From Balneolaceae bacterium (GTDB lineage: Bacteria; Bacteroidota; Rhodothermia; Balneolales; Balneolaceae): 5,042 bases of DNA. The notes under the pieces were generated by a model. The model was given only the letters and a program-made list of their open reading frames with translations, had not been told where the DNA came from and made no database searches. Position 1 is the first letter of the stretch. Each line of letters begins with the position of its first letter. Shown piece by piece: positions 1 through 5,042 of the stretch. A program made the translations under genes and the position numbers. Location: contig SLKH01000104.1 of NCBI GenBank assembly GCA_007134665.1, positions 1-5,042 on the forward strand, in the 5' to 3' direction.

Positions 1-2300
1 GTATCAATATTGTATTCCCAGTGCCCCATACGGGCGACCTCTTCGGCTTCCAGAAGCCGGTCACGATGCTTTCGTATGTTCTCTTCATGTGTTTTTCGCT
101 CTGTAATATCTCTGATCACGCTTACTATCCGATCAATTTCTCCCGATTTGCCTTTTACTATCGTAACAGTATGATCTGAGATAAATGTCTCTCCGGATTT
201 CTTTTTTAATTCAAATTCGGTAGTGAATAATCCACTATTTGTAAGTTCATCAAATGAAAGGTTGTGAAATTCATCAAACTTTTCCTTATTCAGATGAAGA
301 AATTCTGTCGATTTGCCTATCATTTCTTCTCTTGAATATCCGAATATTTTCTCTACTCTCTGGTTACAGTCAATAATTGTACGGGATTCCGGGTTTAAAA
401 TAATCACTGCCTCCTCCAGGCTTTCAAATATCTTTCTGAGCAGTTCCCTGGACTCACTTGCGAGAGCTTCTGATTTCTTTATTTCCAGTTCATATTCTTT
501 CCGATCAGAAATATCAAGGCCAATCCCGATTTGGGTATCATCCGATAACCAAACATTTGTCCAGGTCGACTGAATGAACTCTCCTGATTTCATTCTCATC
601 GGCATATCCATCCAGCCTGATTCAGGCAACTGCATGAATTCCATGATTCTACGTTGCAGTTTTTTATCCGGAAAAACTTGATCAAAAATATTTATTTCTG
701 ATAGTTCCTCATTTTTCCATCCGGTTACATTCTCAAACTCTCTGTTTACCCTGAAATTGGAAAAGTCGGGCCTGTATACTGTTATCATAACCGGTATATT
801 TTCATAGAGCATTTCCAGGAGCTCACGCTCTCTTTTTAATTCATACTCGGTTTCTTTTTTGTCTGTAATATCTGAAACCACCCCGGAAAGCCGTAGAGGC
901 TCACCATAAGAATCAAATTGCAAATCACCTCTTGACCATAACCATCGTATATCCTGCCCTTTTACCACTCTGAATTCAACATTTAACCCTATCGTTTCTG
1001 TAACAGCCTCATCTAATGCCGTTTCAACTCTTTCCCGATCCTCCGGGATAACTGTTTCTATCAGTTTCTGAACAGTCCATTCATTTGGCGAGCGGTTTAA
1101 TCCAAAAAGTTCAAAGTGATTTTTTGATCTTATTATTCTGCCCGATTTCAGCTCGATGTCCCATGTGGCCATATCAGCCGACTGTAGTGCAAAATTCAGG
1201 CTCTCTTCAAGTTTTTCTTTTTCATCCTGTTGTTTACGCTTTTCCAGTTTAATGCCGATATCATGGCCAATAGCAGTCAACAGGCGCAGAAGATCATTAT
1301 CCCGTCGCATAACTTCTCTTCTGTAAAGCTCAAAGACGGCTATTACTTCATTACTGACAACAACGGGTATTGTCACACTTGAACTCAGGTCTGCATCAAT
1401 TATATTTTTCCTGTACCTGTTTTCATTGCCATTTTCATCGTGAACTGCCCATACAGCTTTTCTCTCCTCAACTGATTTCCCAATTACACCTTCACCACTT
1501 TTAAACTTGTGTTTGTCTAATATGAAATCCAATTCATCCAGCAATGGATCCAGCCTGTACCAGCTAACCTGTTTAGAAAACAGGCCCTCTTTATCCGGTG
1601 TAAAAGCTATACCGTATTCCCAATTTAATTCAGTACAAAGATTATTCAGAATACCTTTCAGAGCATCATTGAAGTTATCCGATGGCTCCAATGTTAGCAT
1701 AACCTTTAATAACAGATCAGTATATGACTGGTAGGTTTTTCGGTCATTAATATCCTGAAGAATGACCTGATAATATTCTTCTTCATCCTGATGCCTGGAG
1801 ACAGTAACCTGAACCCATTTTTTTCTGTTCTCAGATAATTGAAGTTGAAATTCAAACTGATCAGAGCCTTTCAGAGATATAGCTCGTATCGATTTTATAA
1901 ATTGAGACCGGTCATAATCATCCAGATACTTAATAAAGCCTGATTGATTTGTGTTAAGCGGGATTTCATTCAAAATCCTTTGAAAAGCCGGATTGTATGA
2001 GACAATTTTCATATCCACCATCCTGGCAATTCCGACTTTCGCATTGTCGAGCATAGCTTTATAGTGGTCGCGGTTCATCTCAAGTTCACGGCTGGATTTT
2101 CTGATAACCCAATAGAGAACTATGCCCGAAACAACAACAAAAACCCACCCTTTTAAAGTCTGAACTCTTGTAAGCAATTCAGGGCTTGTAAAGTATTGCT
2201 CGACGACCTGATCCGTAAACAGAATCCAGAGACCTGACAGTACAATGTAGATAAACACTACAATAATCGGTTGGCTGAATAATAAAAATGGTCTCTTCAT
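1..2300 (-). CDS. Membrane-anchored multi-PAS/GAF sensor protein, probable histidine kinase (C-terminus beyond window)
   Basis: One uninterrupted minus-strand frame starts at ATG 2300-2298 and runs off the window edge after 766 codons. An in-frame TAA lies three codons upstream, so this is the first possible start. Residues about 12-28 and 50-66 are hydrophobic and form a two-helix membrane hairpin around a short extracytoplasmic loop; motifs such as SGLWILFTD and LQTLKGWVFV are typical of the N-terminus of many PAS sensor proteins. Then follow PAS1 with its PAC tail (about 78-187, ending DINDRK), a GAF domain (about 190-354, with SGEGVIGK near 270), PAS2 of the PAS_3 type (about 367-478, DITDKK), PAS3 (about 497-597, DISDRK) and PAS4 (about 624-728, DITERK). 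A fifth PAS begins at about 751 (RMGHWEYNID). Charged helical linkers join the domains. The output domain is not visible: a histidine kinase is the commonest outcome, but a GGDEF or other output cannot be excluded. The ligands are unknown. Confidence 0.93.
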   Translation of the reverse strand, partial: MKRPFLLFSQPIIVVFIYIVLSGLWILFTDQVVEQYFTSPELLTRVQTLKGWVFVVVSGIVLYWVIRKSSRELEMNRDHYKAMLDNAKVGIARMVDMKIVSYNPAFQRILNEIPLNTNQSGFIKYLDDYDRSQFIKSIRAISLKGSDQFEFQLQLSENRKKWVQVTVSRHQDEEEYYQVILQDINDRKTYQSYTDLLLKVMLTLEPSDNFNDALKGILNNLCTELNWEYGIAFTPDKEGLFSKQVSWYRLDPLLDELDFILDKHKFKSGEGVIGKSVEERKAVWAVHDENGNENRYRKNIIDADLSSSVTIPVVVSNEVIAVFELYRREVMRRDNDLLRLLTAIGHDIGIKLEKRKQQDEKEKLEESLNFALQSADMATWDIELKSGRIIRSKNHFELFGLNRSPNEWTVQKLIETVIPEDRERVETALDEAVTETIGLNVEFRVVKGQDIRWLWSRGDLQFDSYGEPLRLSGVVSDITDKKETEYELKRERELLEMLYENIPVMITVYRPDFSNFRVNREFENVTGWKNEELSEINIFDQVFPDKKLQRRIMEFMQLPESGWMDMPMRMKSGEFIQSTWTNVWLSDDTQIGIGLDISDRKEYELEIKKSEALASESRELLRKIFESLEEAVIILNPESRTIIDCNQRVEKIFGYSREEMIGKSTEFLHLNKEKFDEFHNLSFDELTNSGLFTTEFELKKKSGETFISDHTVTIVKGKSGEIDRIVSVIRDITERKTHEENIRKHRDRLLEAEEVARMGHWEYNID

Positions 2301-2331
2301 ATCATGATATTAAGCGTCACTCCGAATGTAT

Positions 2332-2361
2332 CAAATTTACAGAAGCCCTTCAGGAATCCAA
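2332..2361 (-). promoter_or_regulatory. Bacteroidetes-type promoter of the PAS/GAF sensor gene
   Basis: On the minus strand a TTG (2361-2359) is followed by exactly 19 bases and then TAAATTTG (2339-2332). This matches the primary sigma consensus known from Bacteroidetes (-33 TTTG or TTG, about 19-20 bases, -7 TAnnTTTG). Transcription would begin near 2326, giving a leader of roughly 25 bases before the ATG at 2300. No E. coli-like -35/-10 pair competes here. A GGAG at about 2322-2319 is roughly 19 bases from the start codon, too far for a normal ribosome-binding site. Confidence 0.7.
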
Positions 2362-2529
2362 GATTAAAAAACGAACTGCTGACAGGATAACCGGAGATCA
2401 CAAATATGACTCTTTTACAAGCTATAATCGGGTTGACTAAATTTTAATATTTGTAAAATAACGCCCTAAAATACCGTTAAAGTCATATTTTAGCATATTC
2501 CGTATAATCAAGTTCATTAGATATTTTTA

Positions 2530-2554
2530 ATATTAGTTTTTTCTAATATATTAG
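2530..2554. repeat. Alternating TATTAG / CTAATA / TATTAG inverted repeats
   Basis: ATATTAG (2530-2536) pairs with CTAATAT (2543-2549) around a TTTTTT loop, and the right arm continues into the perfect 12-bp palindrome CTAATATATTAG (2543-2554). Three half-sites of one hexamer therefore lie in alternating orientation at about 6- to 12-base steps. As DNA this resembles a multi-half-site operator; as RNA it is a weak A-U hairpin. The composition is very AT-rich, so chance contributes, and no binding protein can be named. Confidence 0.5.
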
Positions 2555-2565
2555 TCATTGAAATA

Positions 2566-2649
2566 ACTGCCTGCGTTGGACGGCAAGATTTATCGTTTGT
2601 CATTGCACTAACCTGTAATACTGCAAAAGCAGTCGTCCAATTGCAGAGT
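2566..2649 (+). other. Candidate structured RNA or cis-regulatory element (three-way junction) upstream of the sigma gene
   Basis: The closing stem is TTGGACG (2576-2582) with CGTCCAA (2634-2640). It extends outward through CTGC (2571-2574) with GCAG (2643-2646) and ACT (2566-2568) with AGT (2647-2649), interrupted by small bulges. Inside lie a perfect 5-bp hairpin, ACTGC 2620-2624 and GCAGT 2629-2633 with loop AAAA, and a weaker arm, GCAA 2583-2586 with TTGC 2603-2606. The element is richer in G+C than its AT-rich surroundings and ends about 50 bases before the sigma start codon. It could be a leader element of the sigma mRNA, a small RNA or a DNA site. No known riboswitch or RNA family was recognised, and no poly-T terminator follows it directly. 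Confidence 0.45.
2618..2633 (+). repeat. Hairpin repeat copy 1 (ATACTGCAAAAGCAGT)
   Basis: This 16-base unit forms a 5-bp stem, ACTGC/GCAGT, with an AAAA loop. A second copy with a single loop difference lies at 4714-4729, just behind corA. A TAACC pentamer precedes both copies at nearly the same distance (2609-2613 and 4704-4708). It may be a dispersed short repeat, or two independent simple hairpins. Confidence 0.5.
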
Positions 2650-2700
2650 CTAATAATTTCAATTAGGTACTGCATAAGGTTTAAATAAAAAATCAGAATA

Positions 2701-3288
2701 ATGAGACAACAGACACTAAAACCCAGACTTGATTATTCGGAATTGGTCATCAGCCTTCTCAATGGAGAGCAACGAAGAGCTGAAAAATTAATGGAAGAAT
2801 TAATACCCAAACTTGAGGAGTATCTGAGAGTCGTCATGGGTGCAAATAAACAGGCTGCAGAGGAGTGTGCCCAGCAAGCATTCATGAATGTGTATGAACA
2901 CATCATGGCCAATAAAATCAAAGTGCCCAAATATATTTTAAGCTACCTGCTCAGAGCTTGCAAAAATGAATATATACGGTATCAGAATAACGAAAAACGA
3001 TATCTGAACAGCGAAGATACATTCCATCAAATGGCGGAACCTGCACAGCAGATCGAGAGTCTTGTTGATGAAGAGCGCAAGGCATTGCTGAAAGAATGTC
3101 TGAGTGAACTGGATCCGGAATCCAGGGAATTTATATCGTTTTTTCTGAAAAACCCGGATGCTTCAACAAAGGACGCGAGCAAACATTTTAACCTGACAGG
3201 TGGAAATGTCCGCACCAAAAAGTCACGGCTAACCAAACAGCTTCATAAAGCATATAAACAAAAGTCAAAAAAATTGAACGACGTTTAA
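2701..3288 (+). CDS. ECF-like sigma-70 family RNA polymerase sigma factor
   Basis: This 195-residue protein has the two-domain layout of extracytoplasmic-function sigma factors. A region-2-like part spans about 28-101: AEECAQQAF at 53-61 occupies the place of the usual AEDLVQETF core-binding helix, and NEYIRYQNNEKR at 89-100 is the -10-recognition end. A charged linker follows, then a region-4 helix-turn-helix at about 128-187, with LSELDPESREF at 134-144 and NLTGGNVRTKKSRLTKQL at 164-181, the counterpart of the usual 'T-EGNVR-R--RA---L' signature. The start is fixed by an in-frame TAA at 2686-2688. There is no Shine-Dalgarno sequence; the A-rich leader with A at -3 and -6 is typical of Bacteroidetes genes. 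The C-terminus is strongly basic. No anti-sigma gene follows; the next gene is corA, behind a terminator. Its target promoters and inducing signal are unknown. Assignment to the family is firm, to a subgroup not. Confidence 0.88.
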   Translation: MRQQTLKPRLDYSELVISLLNGEQRRAEKLMEELIPKLEEYLRVVMGANKQAAEECAQQAFMNVYEHIMANKIKVPKYILSYLLRACKNEYIRYQNNEKRYLNSEDTFHQMAEPAQQIESLVDEERKALLKECLSELDPESREFISFFLKNPDASTKDASKHFNLTGGNVRTKKSRLTKQLHKAYKQKSKKLNDV

Positions 3289-3345
3289 ACAGACAGGCAA
3301 AACAGAAGTGGCAGGAATTATACAGACGGCTGCCCTTCTTCTAAT

Positions 3346-3369
3346 ACCAATTGTGTGTACACTATTGGT
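3346..3369. repeat. Interrupted inverted repeat ACCAAT...GTGTACAC...ATTGGT
   Basis: ACCAAT (3346-3351) and ATTGGT (3364-3369) flank the perfect palindrome GTGTACAC (3355-3362), with unequal spacers of 3 and 1 bases. It lies in the untranslated tail of the sigma gene upstream of the terminator. It could be a protein-binding site or part of RNA folding in the tail; the asymmetric spacers weaken either reading. Confidence 0.4.
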
Positions 3370-3396
3370 TTTATGAACGAAAATACTTCTACAGAC

Positions 3397-3411
3397 GGCA
3401 ACCTCGTTGCC
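3397..3411 (+). other. Small hairpin GGCAAC-CTC-GTTGCC before the terminator
   Basis: A perfect 6-bp stem, four of its pairs G-C, closes a CTC triloop. It lies 12 bases upstream of the terminator hairpin and is followed by a C-run, so it is not a terminator itself. With the terminator it would form a stable double hairpin at the 3' end of the sigma transcript. Confidence 0.5.
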
Positions 3412-3423
3412 CCCCATTTACAT

Positions 3424-3455
3424 AAGAGTGTCCCTGAAAAGACACTCTTTTTTTT
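3424..3455 (+). terminator. Intrinsic terminator behind the sigma-factor gene
   Basis: AAGAGTGTC (3424-3432) pairs perfectly with GACACTCTT (3441-3449) around an 8-base loop. A T-run reaches 3455 and is followed by ATTTT. The opposite strand has no T-run beyond the stem, so it acts on plus-strand transcripts. It ends the sigma transcript about 136 bases past the stop codon and separates it from corA. If a corA promoter lay upstream of it, it would instead act as an attenuator; no such promoter was identified. Confidence 0.9.
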
Positions 3456-3549
3456 ATTTTCTGATATTCTGCATAAATCCATTATTTCTCGTTTATTCAT
3501 TTCCTTTCAACTTGTTCATTTTTTGTTACATTCAGTTTCGAATTAATGC

Positions 3550-3566
3550 AAATCAGGATCTGATTT
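3550..3566 (+). promoter_or_regulatory. Hairpin over the corA ribosome-binding site
   Basis: AAATCAG (3550-3556) pairs perfectly with CTGATTT (3560-3566) around a GAT loop. The hairpin ends three bases before the corA ATG at 3570. The only Shine-Dalgarno-like sequence, AGGA at 3555-3558, lies half in the stem and half in the loop, so folding would hinder ribosome access. The same 17 bases could instead be a DNA operator palindrome. Confidence 0.5.
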
Positions 3567-3569
3567 TAT

Positions 3570-4706
3570 ATGCAAAAGCAACCAGTGAATAGCAGCTTAA
3601 AGGAACGAAAACACTCATTACATCAACGACGGATAAAGAGAAAGCCCCCCGGCCAAATTCCGGGAACTGCTATACATACCGGTATTCAAAGGCTCGATGA
3701 TGTACTGATAACAGTTCATGATTTTGATTTGGATCACTATGATGTGATTCCGATTTCAAAAATTGAAAAATCAGAACCATACCTTGAGAATAAATCAAAA
3801 ACCTGGATCCAGGTTCGGGGATTGCATGACATCGAAAAACTGAAAACCATCTGGGATTATTTCGAGCTTCACCCGCTTATTCAGGAAGATATCGTAAGCA
3901 CTTCACAACGGCCAAAAGTTGAACATTATACCAATTCGGTTTTTGTGGTCTTGCGGATGATCAAACAAAACCACAGCTCTAATGGATCATATTCACTTCA
4001 AGCCGAACAGATCAGCATCGTATTGGGCGAAAATTTTGTACTATCATTCCAGGAAAGTAATGAACCAATCTTCGACCCTGTCATCAAGCGACTTGAAATT
4101 AAATCTACAAGGCTTCGCAAATTTGGCCCCGATTACCTTGCTTATTCATTAATCGATACTATTGTGGATCATTATTTCAATGCACTCGATGATATCGGTG
4201 AAGCAATTGAACATGTAGAAGAGCAGATACTTACTGAACACGATTCCGAACATCTGCAAAAAATTCATACTCTTCGCAGGGACCTTATCTACTTCAGAAA
4301 ATCAGTATGGTCACTCAGAGACGGGATAAATTCCCTGATCCGTGACGACCTGCCATTGATCAGCAACGAGGTAAAGGTTTTTTTAAGAGATGTCTATGAC
4401 CATATTGTTCAGGTGATTGACAACATTGAAACCAATCGGGAAATGATATTCGGCTTGTTCGATATGTATATGTCGGGCCTGAGCAATCGCATGAACGAAG
4501 TGATGAAAGTGTTGACAATAATCGCTACAATTTTTATCCCCCTGACTTTCATCGCTGGTATTTATGGAATGAACTTTGATCCGGATGCCAGCCCACTCAA
4601 TATGCCCGAACTCAACTGGTATTACGGATATCCGTTAACACTTTTTCTGATGGCAGTACTATCCGGTTTTATGTTATGGTATTTCAAACGAAGAAAATGG
4701 ATTTAA
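3570..4706 (+). CDS. corA: CorA-family magnesium/divalent cation channel
   Basis: This 378-residue protein is a complete CorA, a homopentameric inner-membrane channel that admits Mg2+ (and often Co2+ or Ni2+) down the membrane potential. A basic N-terminal tail of about 30 residues precedes the large cytoplasmic alpha/beta domain, with WIQVRGLHD and the conserved HPLIQEDI segment, and the long helix that leads into the pore (to about 312). TM1 spans about 313-331 and ends in the family signature YGMNF, with GMN at 333-335 as the selectivity-filter motif. The outer loop carries the conserved MPEL (345-348). TM2 spans about 355-372 and ends with the basic KRRKWI. The overall form resembles the Thermotoga maritima type, but the loop has about eight extra residues (DPDASPLN) between GMNF and MPEL. 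The start is fixed by an in-frame TGA at 3561-3563. A weak AGGA sits 11 bases upstream inside a hairpin. It is probably transcribed alone, because a terminator precedes it. Confidence 0.97.
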   Translation: MQKQPVNSSLKERKHSLHQRRIKRKPPGQIPGTAIHTGIQRLDDVLITVHDFDLDHYDVIPISKIEKSEPYLENKSKTWIQVRGLHDIEKLKTIWDYFELHPLIQEDIVSTSQRPKVEHYTNSVFVVLRMIKQNHSSNGSYSLQAEQISIVLGENFVLSFQESNEPIFDPVIKRLEIKSTRLRKFGPDYLAYSLIDTIVDHYFNALDDIGEAIEHVEEQILTEHDSEHLQKIHTLRRDLIYFRKSVWSLRDGINSLIRDDLPLISNEVKVFLRDVYDHIVQVIDNIETNREMIFGLFDMYMSGLSNRMNEVMKVLTIIATIFIPLTFIAGIYGMNFDPDASPLNMPELNWYYGYPLTLFLMAVLSGFMLWYFKRRKWI

Positions 4707-4713
4707 CCATCTG

Positions 4714-4729
4714 ATACTGCAATAGCAGT
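4714..4729 (+). repeat. Hairpin repeat copy 2 (ATACTGCAATAGCAGT), possible weak terminator of corA
   Basis: Eight bases past the corA stop codon, ACTGC (4716-4720) pairs with GCAGT (4725-4729) around an AATA loop. Only TTTG-like sequence follows, so as a terminator it would be weak. The unit differs from 2618-2633 by one loop base. The rest of the convergent gap up to 4846 is AT-rich, with no clear terminator for either gene. Confidence 0.45.
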
Positions 4730-4846
4730 TTGAAAACACCTTGAACCAAATACCTATAAAATTCTCATCTGGTCAATGCTCACTGTTTTTCATTTTCTTC
4801 TTTAAAAGCCGTTTACAAGCCTGAAAAATTTTTTAAAAATGGAAAT

Positions 4847-5042
4847 TTATCGTGCAAAGATCTGAACTGCCATAATCATAGAATCGGGATTGGCAAATCC
4901 ATCTTCTTTCTCAACTTGTATCAGCCGAAGGCTTTGTGATTCCAGTACATCTGGTTTGTCATCAATAATAAGGAATGGTGTATCCAACTCAGCTTTTTCT
5001 TCAAGCCATTGCTGTATCTCGTTCCCCCTGCAACAATCCTCA
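4847..5042 (-). CDS. HAD-like domain protein, C-terminal 64 residues (5' end beyond window)
   Basis: The minus-strand frame enters at the window edge and ends at TAA 4849-4847. The visible residues include RGNEIQQWLEEK, then FLIIDDKPDV, then RLIQVEKEDGFANPDSM and a final helix, MAVQIFAR. A helix followed by a hydrophobic strand ending in a DDxxD acidic motif, then a strand and 'G' turn before a last helix, is the C-terminal half of a small HAD-like domain of the type placed in the 'Swiss Army Knife RNA repair' HAD group; the DDxxD would be HAD motif IV, which helps to bind Mg2+. The nucleophile motif I lies outside the window, so activity cannot be judged. The substrate is unknown. The gene converges on corA with 140 bases between the stop codons. 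The family call rests on remembered motif patterns, not on a search. Confidence 0.7.
   Translation of the reverse strand, partial: EDCCRGNEIQQWLEEKAELDTPFLIIDDKPDVLESQSLRLIQVEKEDGFANPDSMIMAVQIFAR

Larger units (their letters stand above)
2301..2700. other. 400-base divergent intergenic region between the sensor and sigma-factor genes
   Basis: No credible protein gene is present; the open frames here are about 13 codons or shorter. The sensor promoter lies at 2332-2361. AT-rich inverted repeats follow: TTTTACAA 2413-2420 with TTGTAAAA 2451-2458, overlapping ACAAATAT 2400-2407 with ATATTTGT 2447-2454, and CTAAAATA 2466-2473 with TATTTTAG 2486-2493. A TATTAG/CTAATA triplet lies at 2530-2554 and a more G+C-rich structured element at 2566-2649. 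I could not identify a good TAnnTTTG promoter for the sigma gene. A TATAAT-like hexamer just after 2500 lacks a convincing upstream box. Confidence 0.7.
3321..3413. repeat. Imperfect direct repeat TACAGACGGC...TGCCC behind the sigma gene
   Basis: TACAGACGGC occurs at 3321-3330, followed directly by TGCCC, and again at 3390-3399, where eight bases (AACCTCGT) separate it from TGCCC. The copies start 69 bases apart. In the second copy the extra bases create a GGCAAC/GTTGCC hairpin. This may be a small local duplication; no gene spans it convincingly. Confidence 0.4.

Noticed and set aside
313..1734. Plus-strand open frames inside the sensor gene (313-573 and 1507-1734)
   Set aside because: They are antisense to the well-supported PAS/GAF frame, rich in Ser, Phe and Ile as expected of shadows, and match no domain.
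2297..2305. Two-codon frame ATG ATA TGA overlapping the sensor start codon
   Set aside because: Such a short frame is expected by chance. No ribosome-binding site at a usable distance supports translational coupling.
2400..2493. Three 8-bp inverted repeats (TTTTACAA/TTGTAAAA, ACAAATAT/ATATTTGT, CTAAAATA/TATTTTAG)
   Set aside because: Two overlap and all are AT-rich with 12- to 39-base loops. A few such matches are not surprising at this composition, so they are recorded only in the intergenic description.
2575..2641. Integron attC-like site: GTTGGAC and GTCCAAT at the two ends of the stem
   Set aside because: In attC sites RYYYAAC comes first and GTTRRRY last. Here the order is reversed, the second box misses a base, and there is no integrase or cassette context.
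3456..3569. A promoter for corA in the AT-rich stretch behind the terminator
   Set aside because: One is expected here, but no TTG-N19-TAnnTTTG or TTGACA/TATAAT pair was found; the nearest resemblance (TACATTCA) is too weak to call.
3424..3570. Magnesium riboswitch (M-box type) in the corA leader
   Set aside because: The leader from the terminator to the start is too short and AT-rich for an M-box, and none of its conserved segments were recognised.
3355..3592. Short open frames between the sigma gene and corA (about 60 residues, both strands)
   Set aside because: They run through the terminator or into corA, lack ribosome-binding sites and recognisable domains, and have composition typical of translated non-coding AT-rich DNA.

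Overview
The window is about 40% G+C and looks like a chromosomal segment from the Bacteroidota/Balneolota-Rhodothermota side of the bacteria. Three things point there. The sensor gene has a textbook Bacteroidetes-type promoter (TTG, 19-nt spacer, TAAATTTG). The starts are mostly A-rich with weak or no Shine-Dalgarno sequence. The gene types (a long multi-PAS sensor, a divergent ECF-type sigma factor, a 378-residue CorA) are common in that group. The lineage is an inference, not a measurement.

Layout: (1) 1-2300, minus strand: the first 766 residues of a membrane-anchored PAS/GAF sensor, open at the window edge. Its output domain (most likely a histidine kinase) lies outside. (2) 2301-2700: a 400-base divergent intergenic region holding the sensor promoter, several AT-rich inverted repeats and, at 2566-2649, a stem-closed element that could fold as a three-way junction ahead of the sigma gene. 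(3) 2701-3288, plus: an ECF-like sigma-70 family factor with no anti-sigma gene beside it. (4) 3289-3569: a hairpin-rich tail, a strong intrinsic terminator at 3424-3455, then the corA leader, which ends in a 7-bp hairpin covering the only Shine-Dalgarno-like sequence. (5) 3570-4706, plus: a complete CorA magnesium/divalent-cation channel. (6) 4707-4846: a short convergent gap with a hairpin nearly identical to one in front of the sigma gene. (7) 4847-5042, minus: the last 64 residues of a HAD-like protein.

The genes do not form one operon. The sensor and sigma factor are divergent and share an intergenic region, so co-regulation is possible but not shown. The sigma gene and corA are separated by a terminator. 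No mobile element, CRISPR array, tRNA or rRNA was seen. The most unusual material is non-coding: the structured element before the sigma gene, its repeated 16-base hairpin after corA, and the hairpin on the corA ribosome-binding site.
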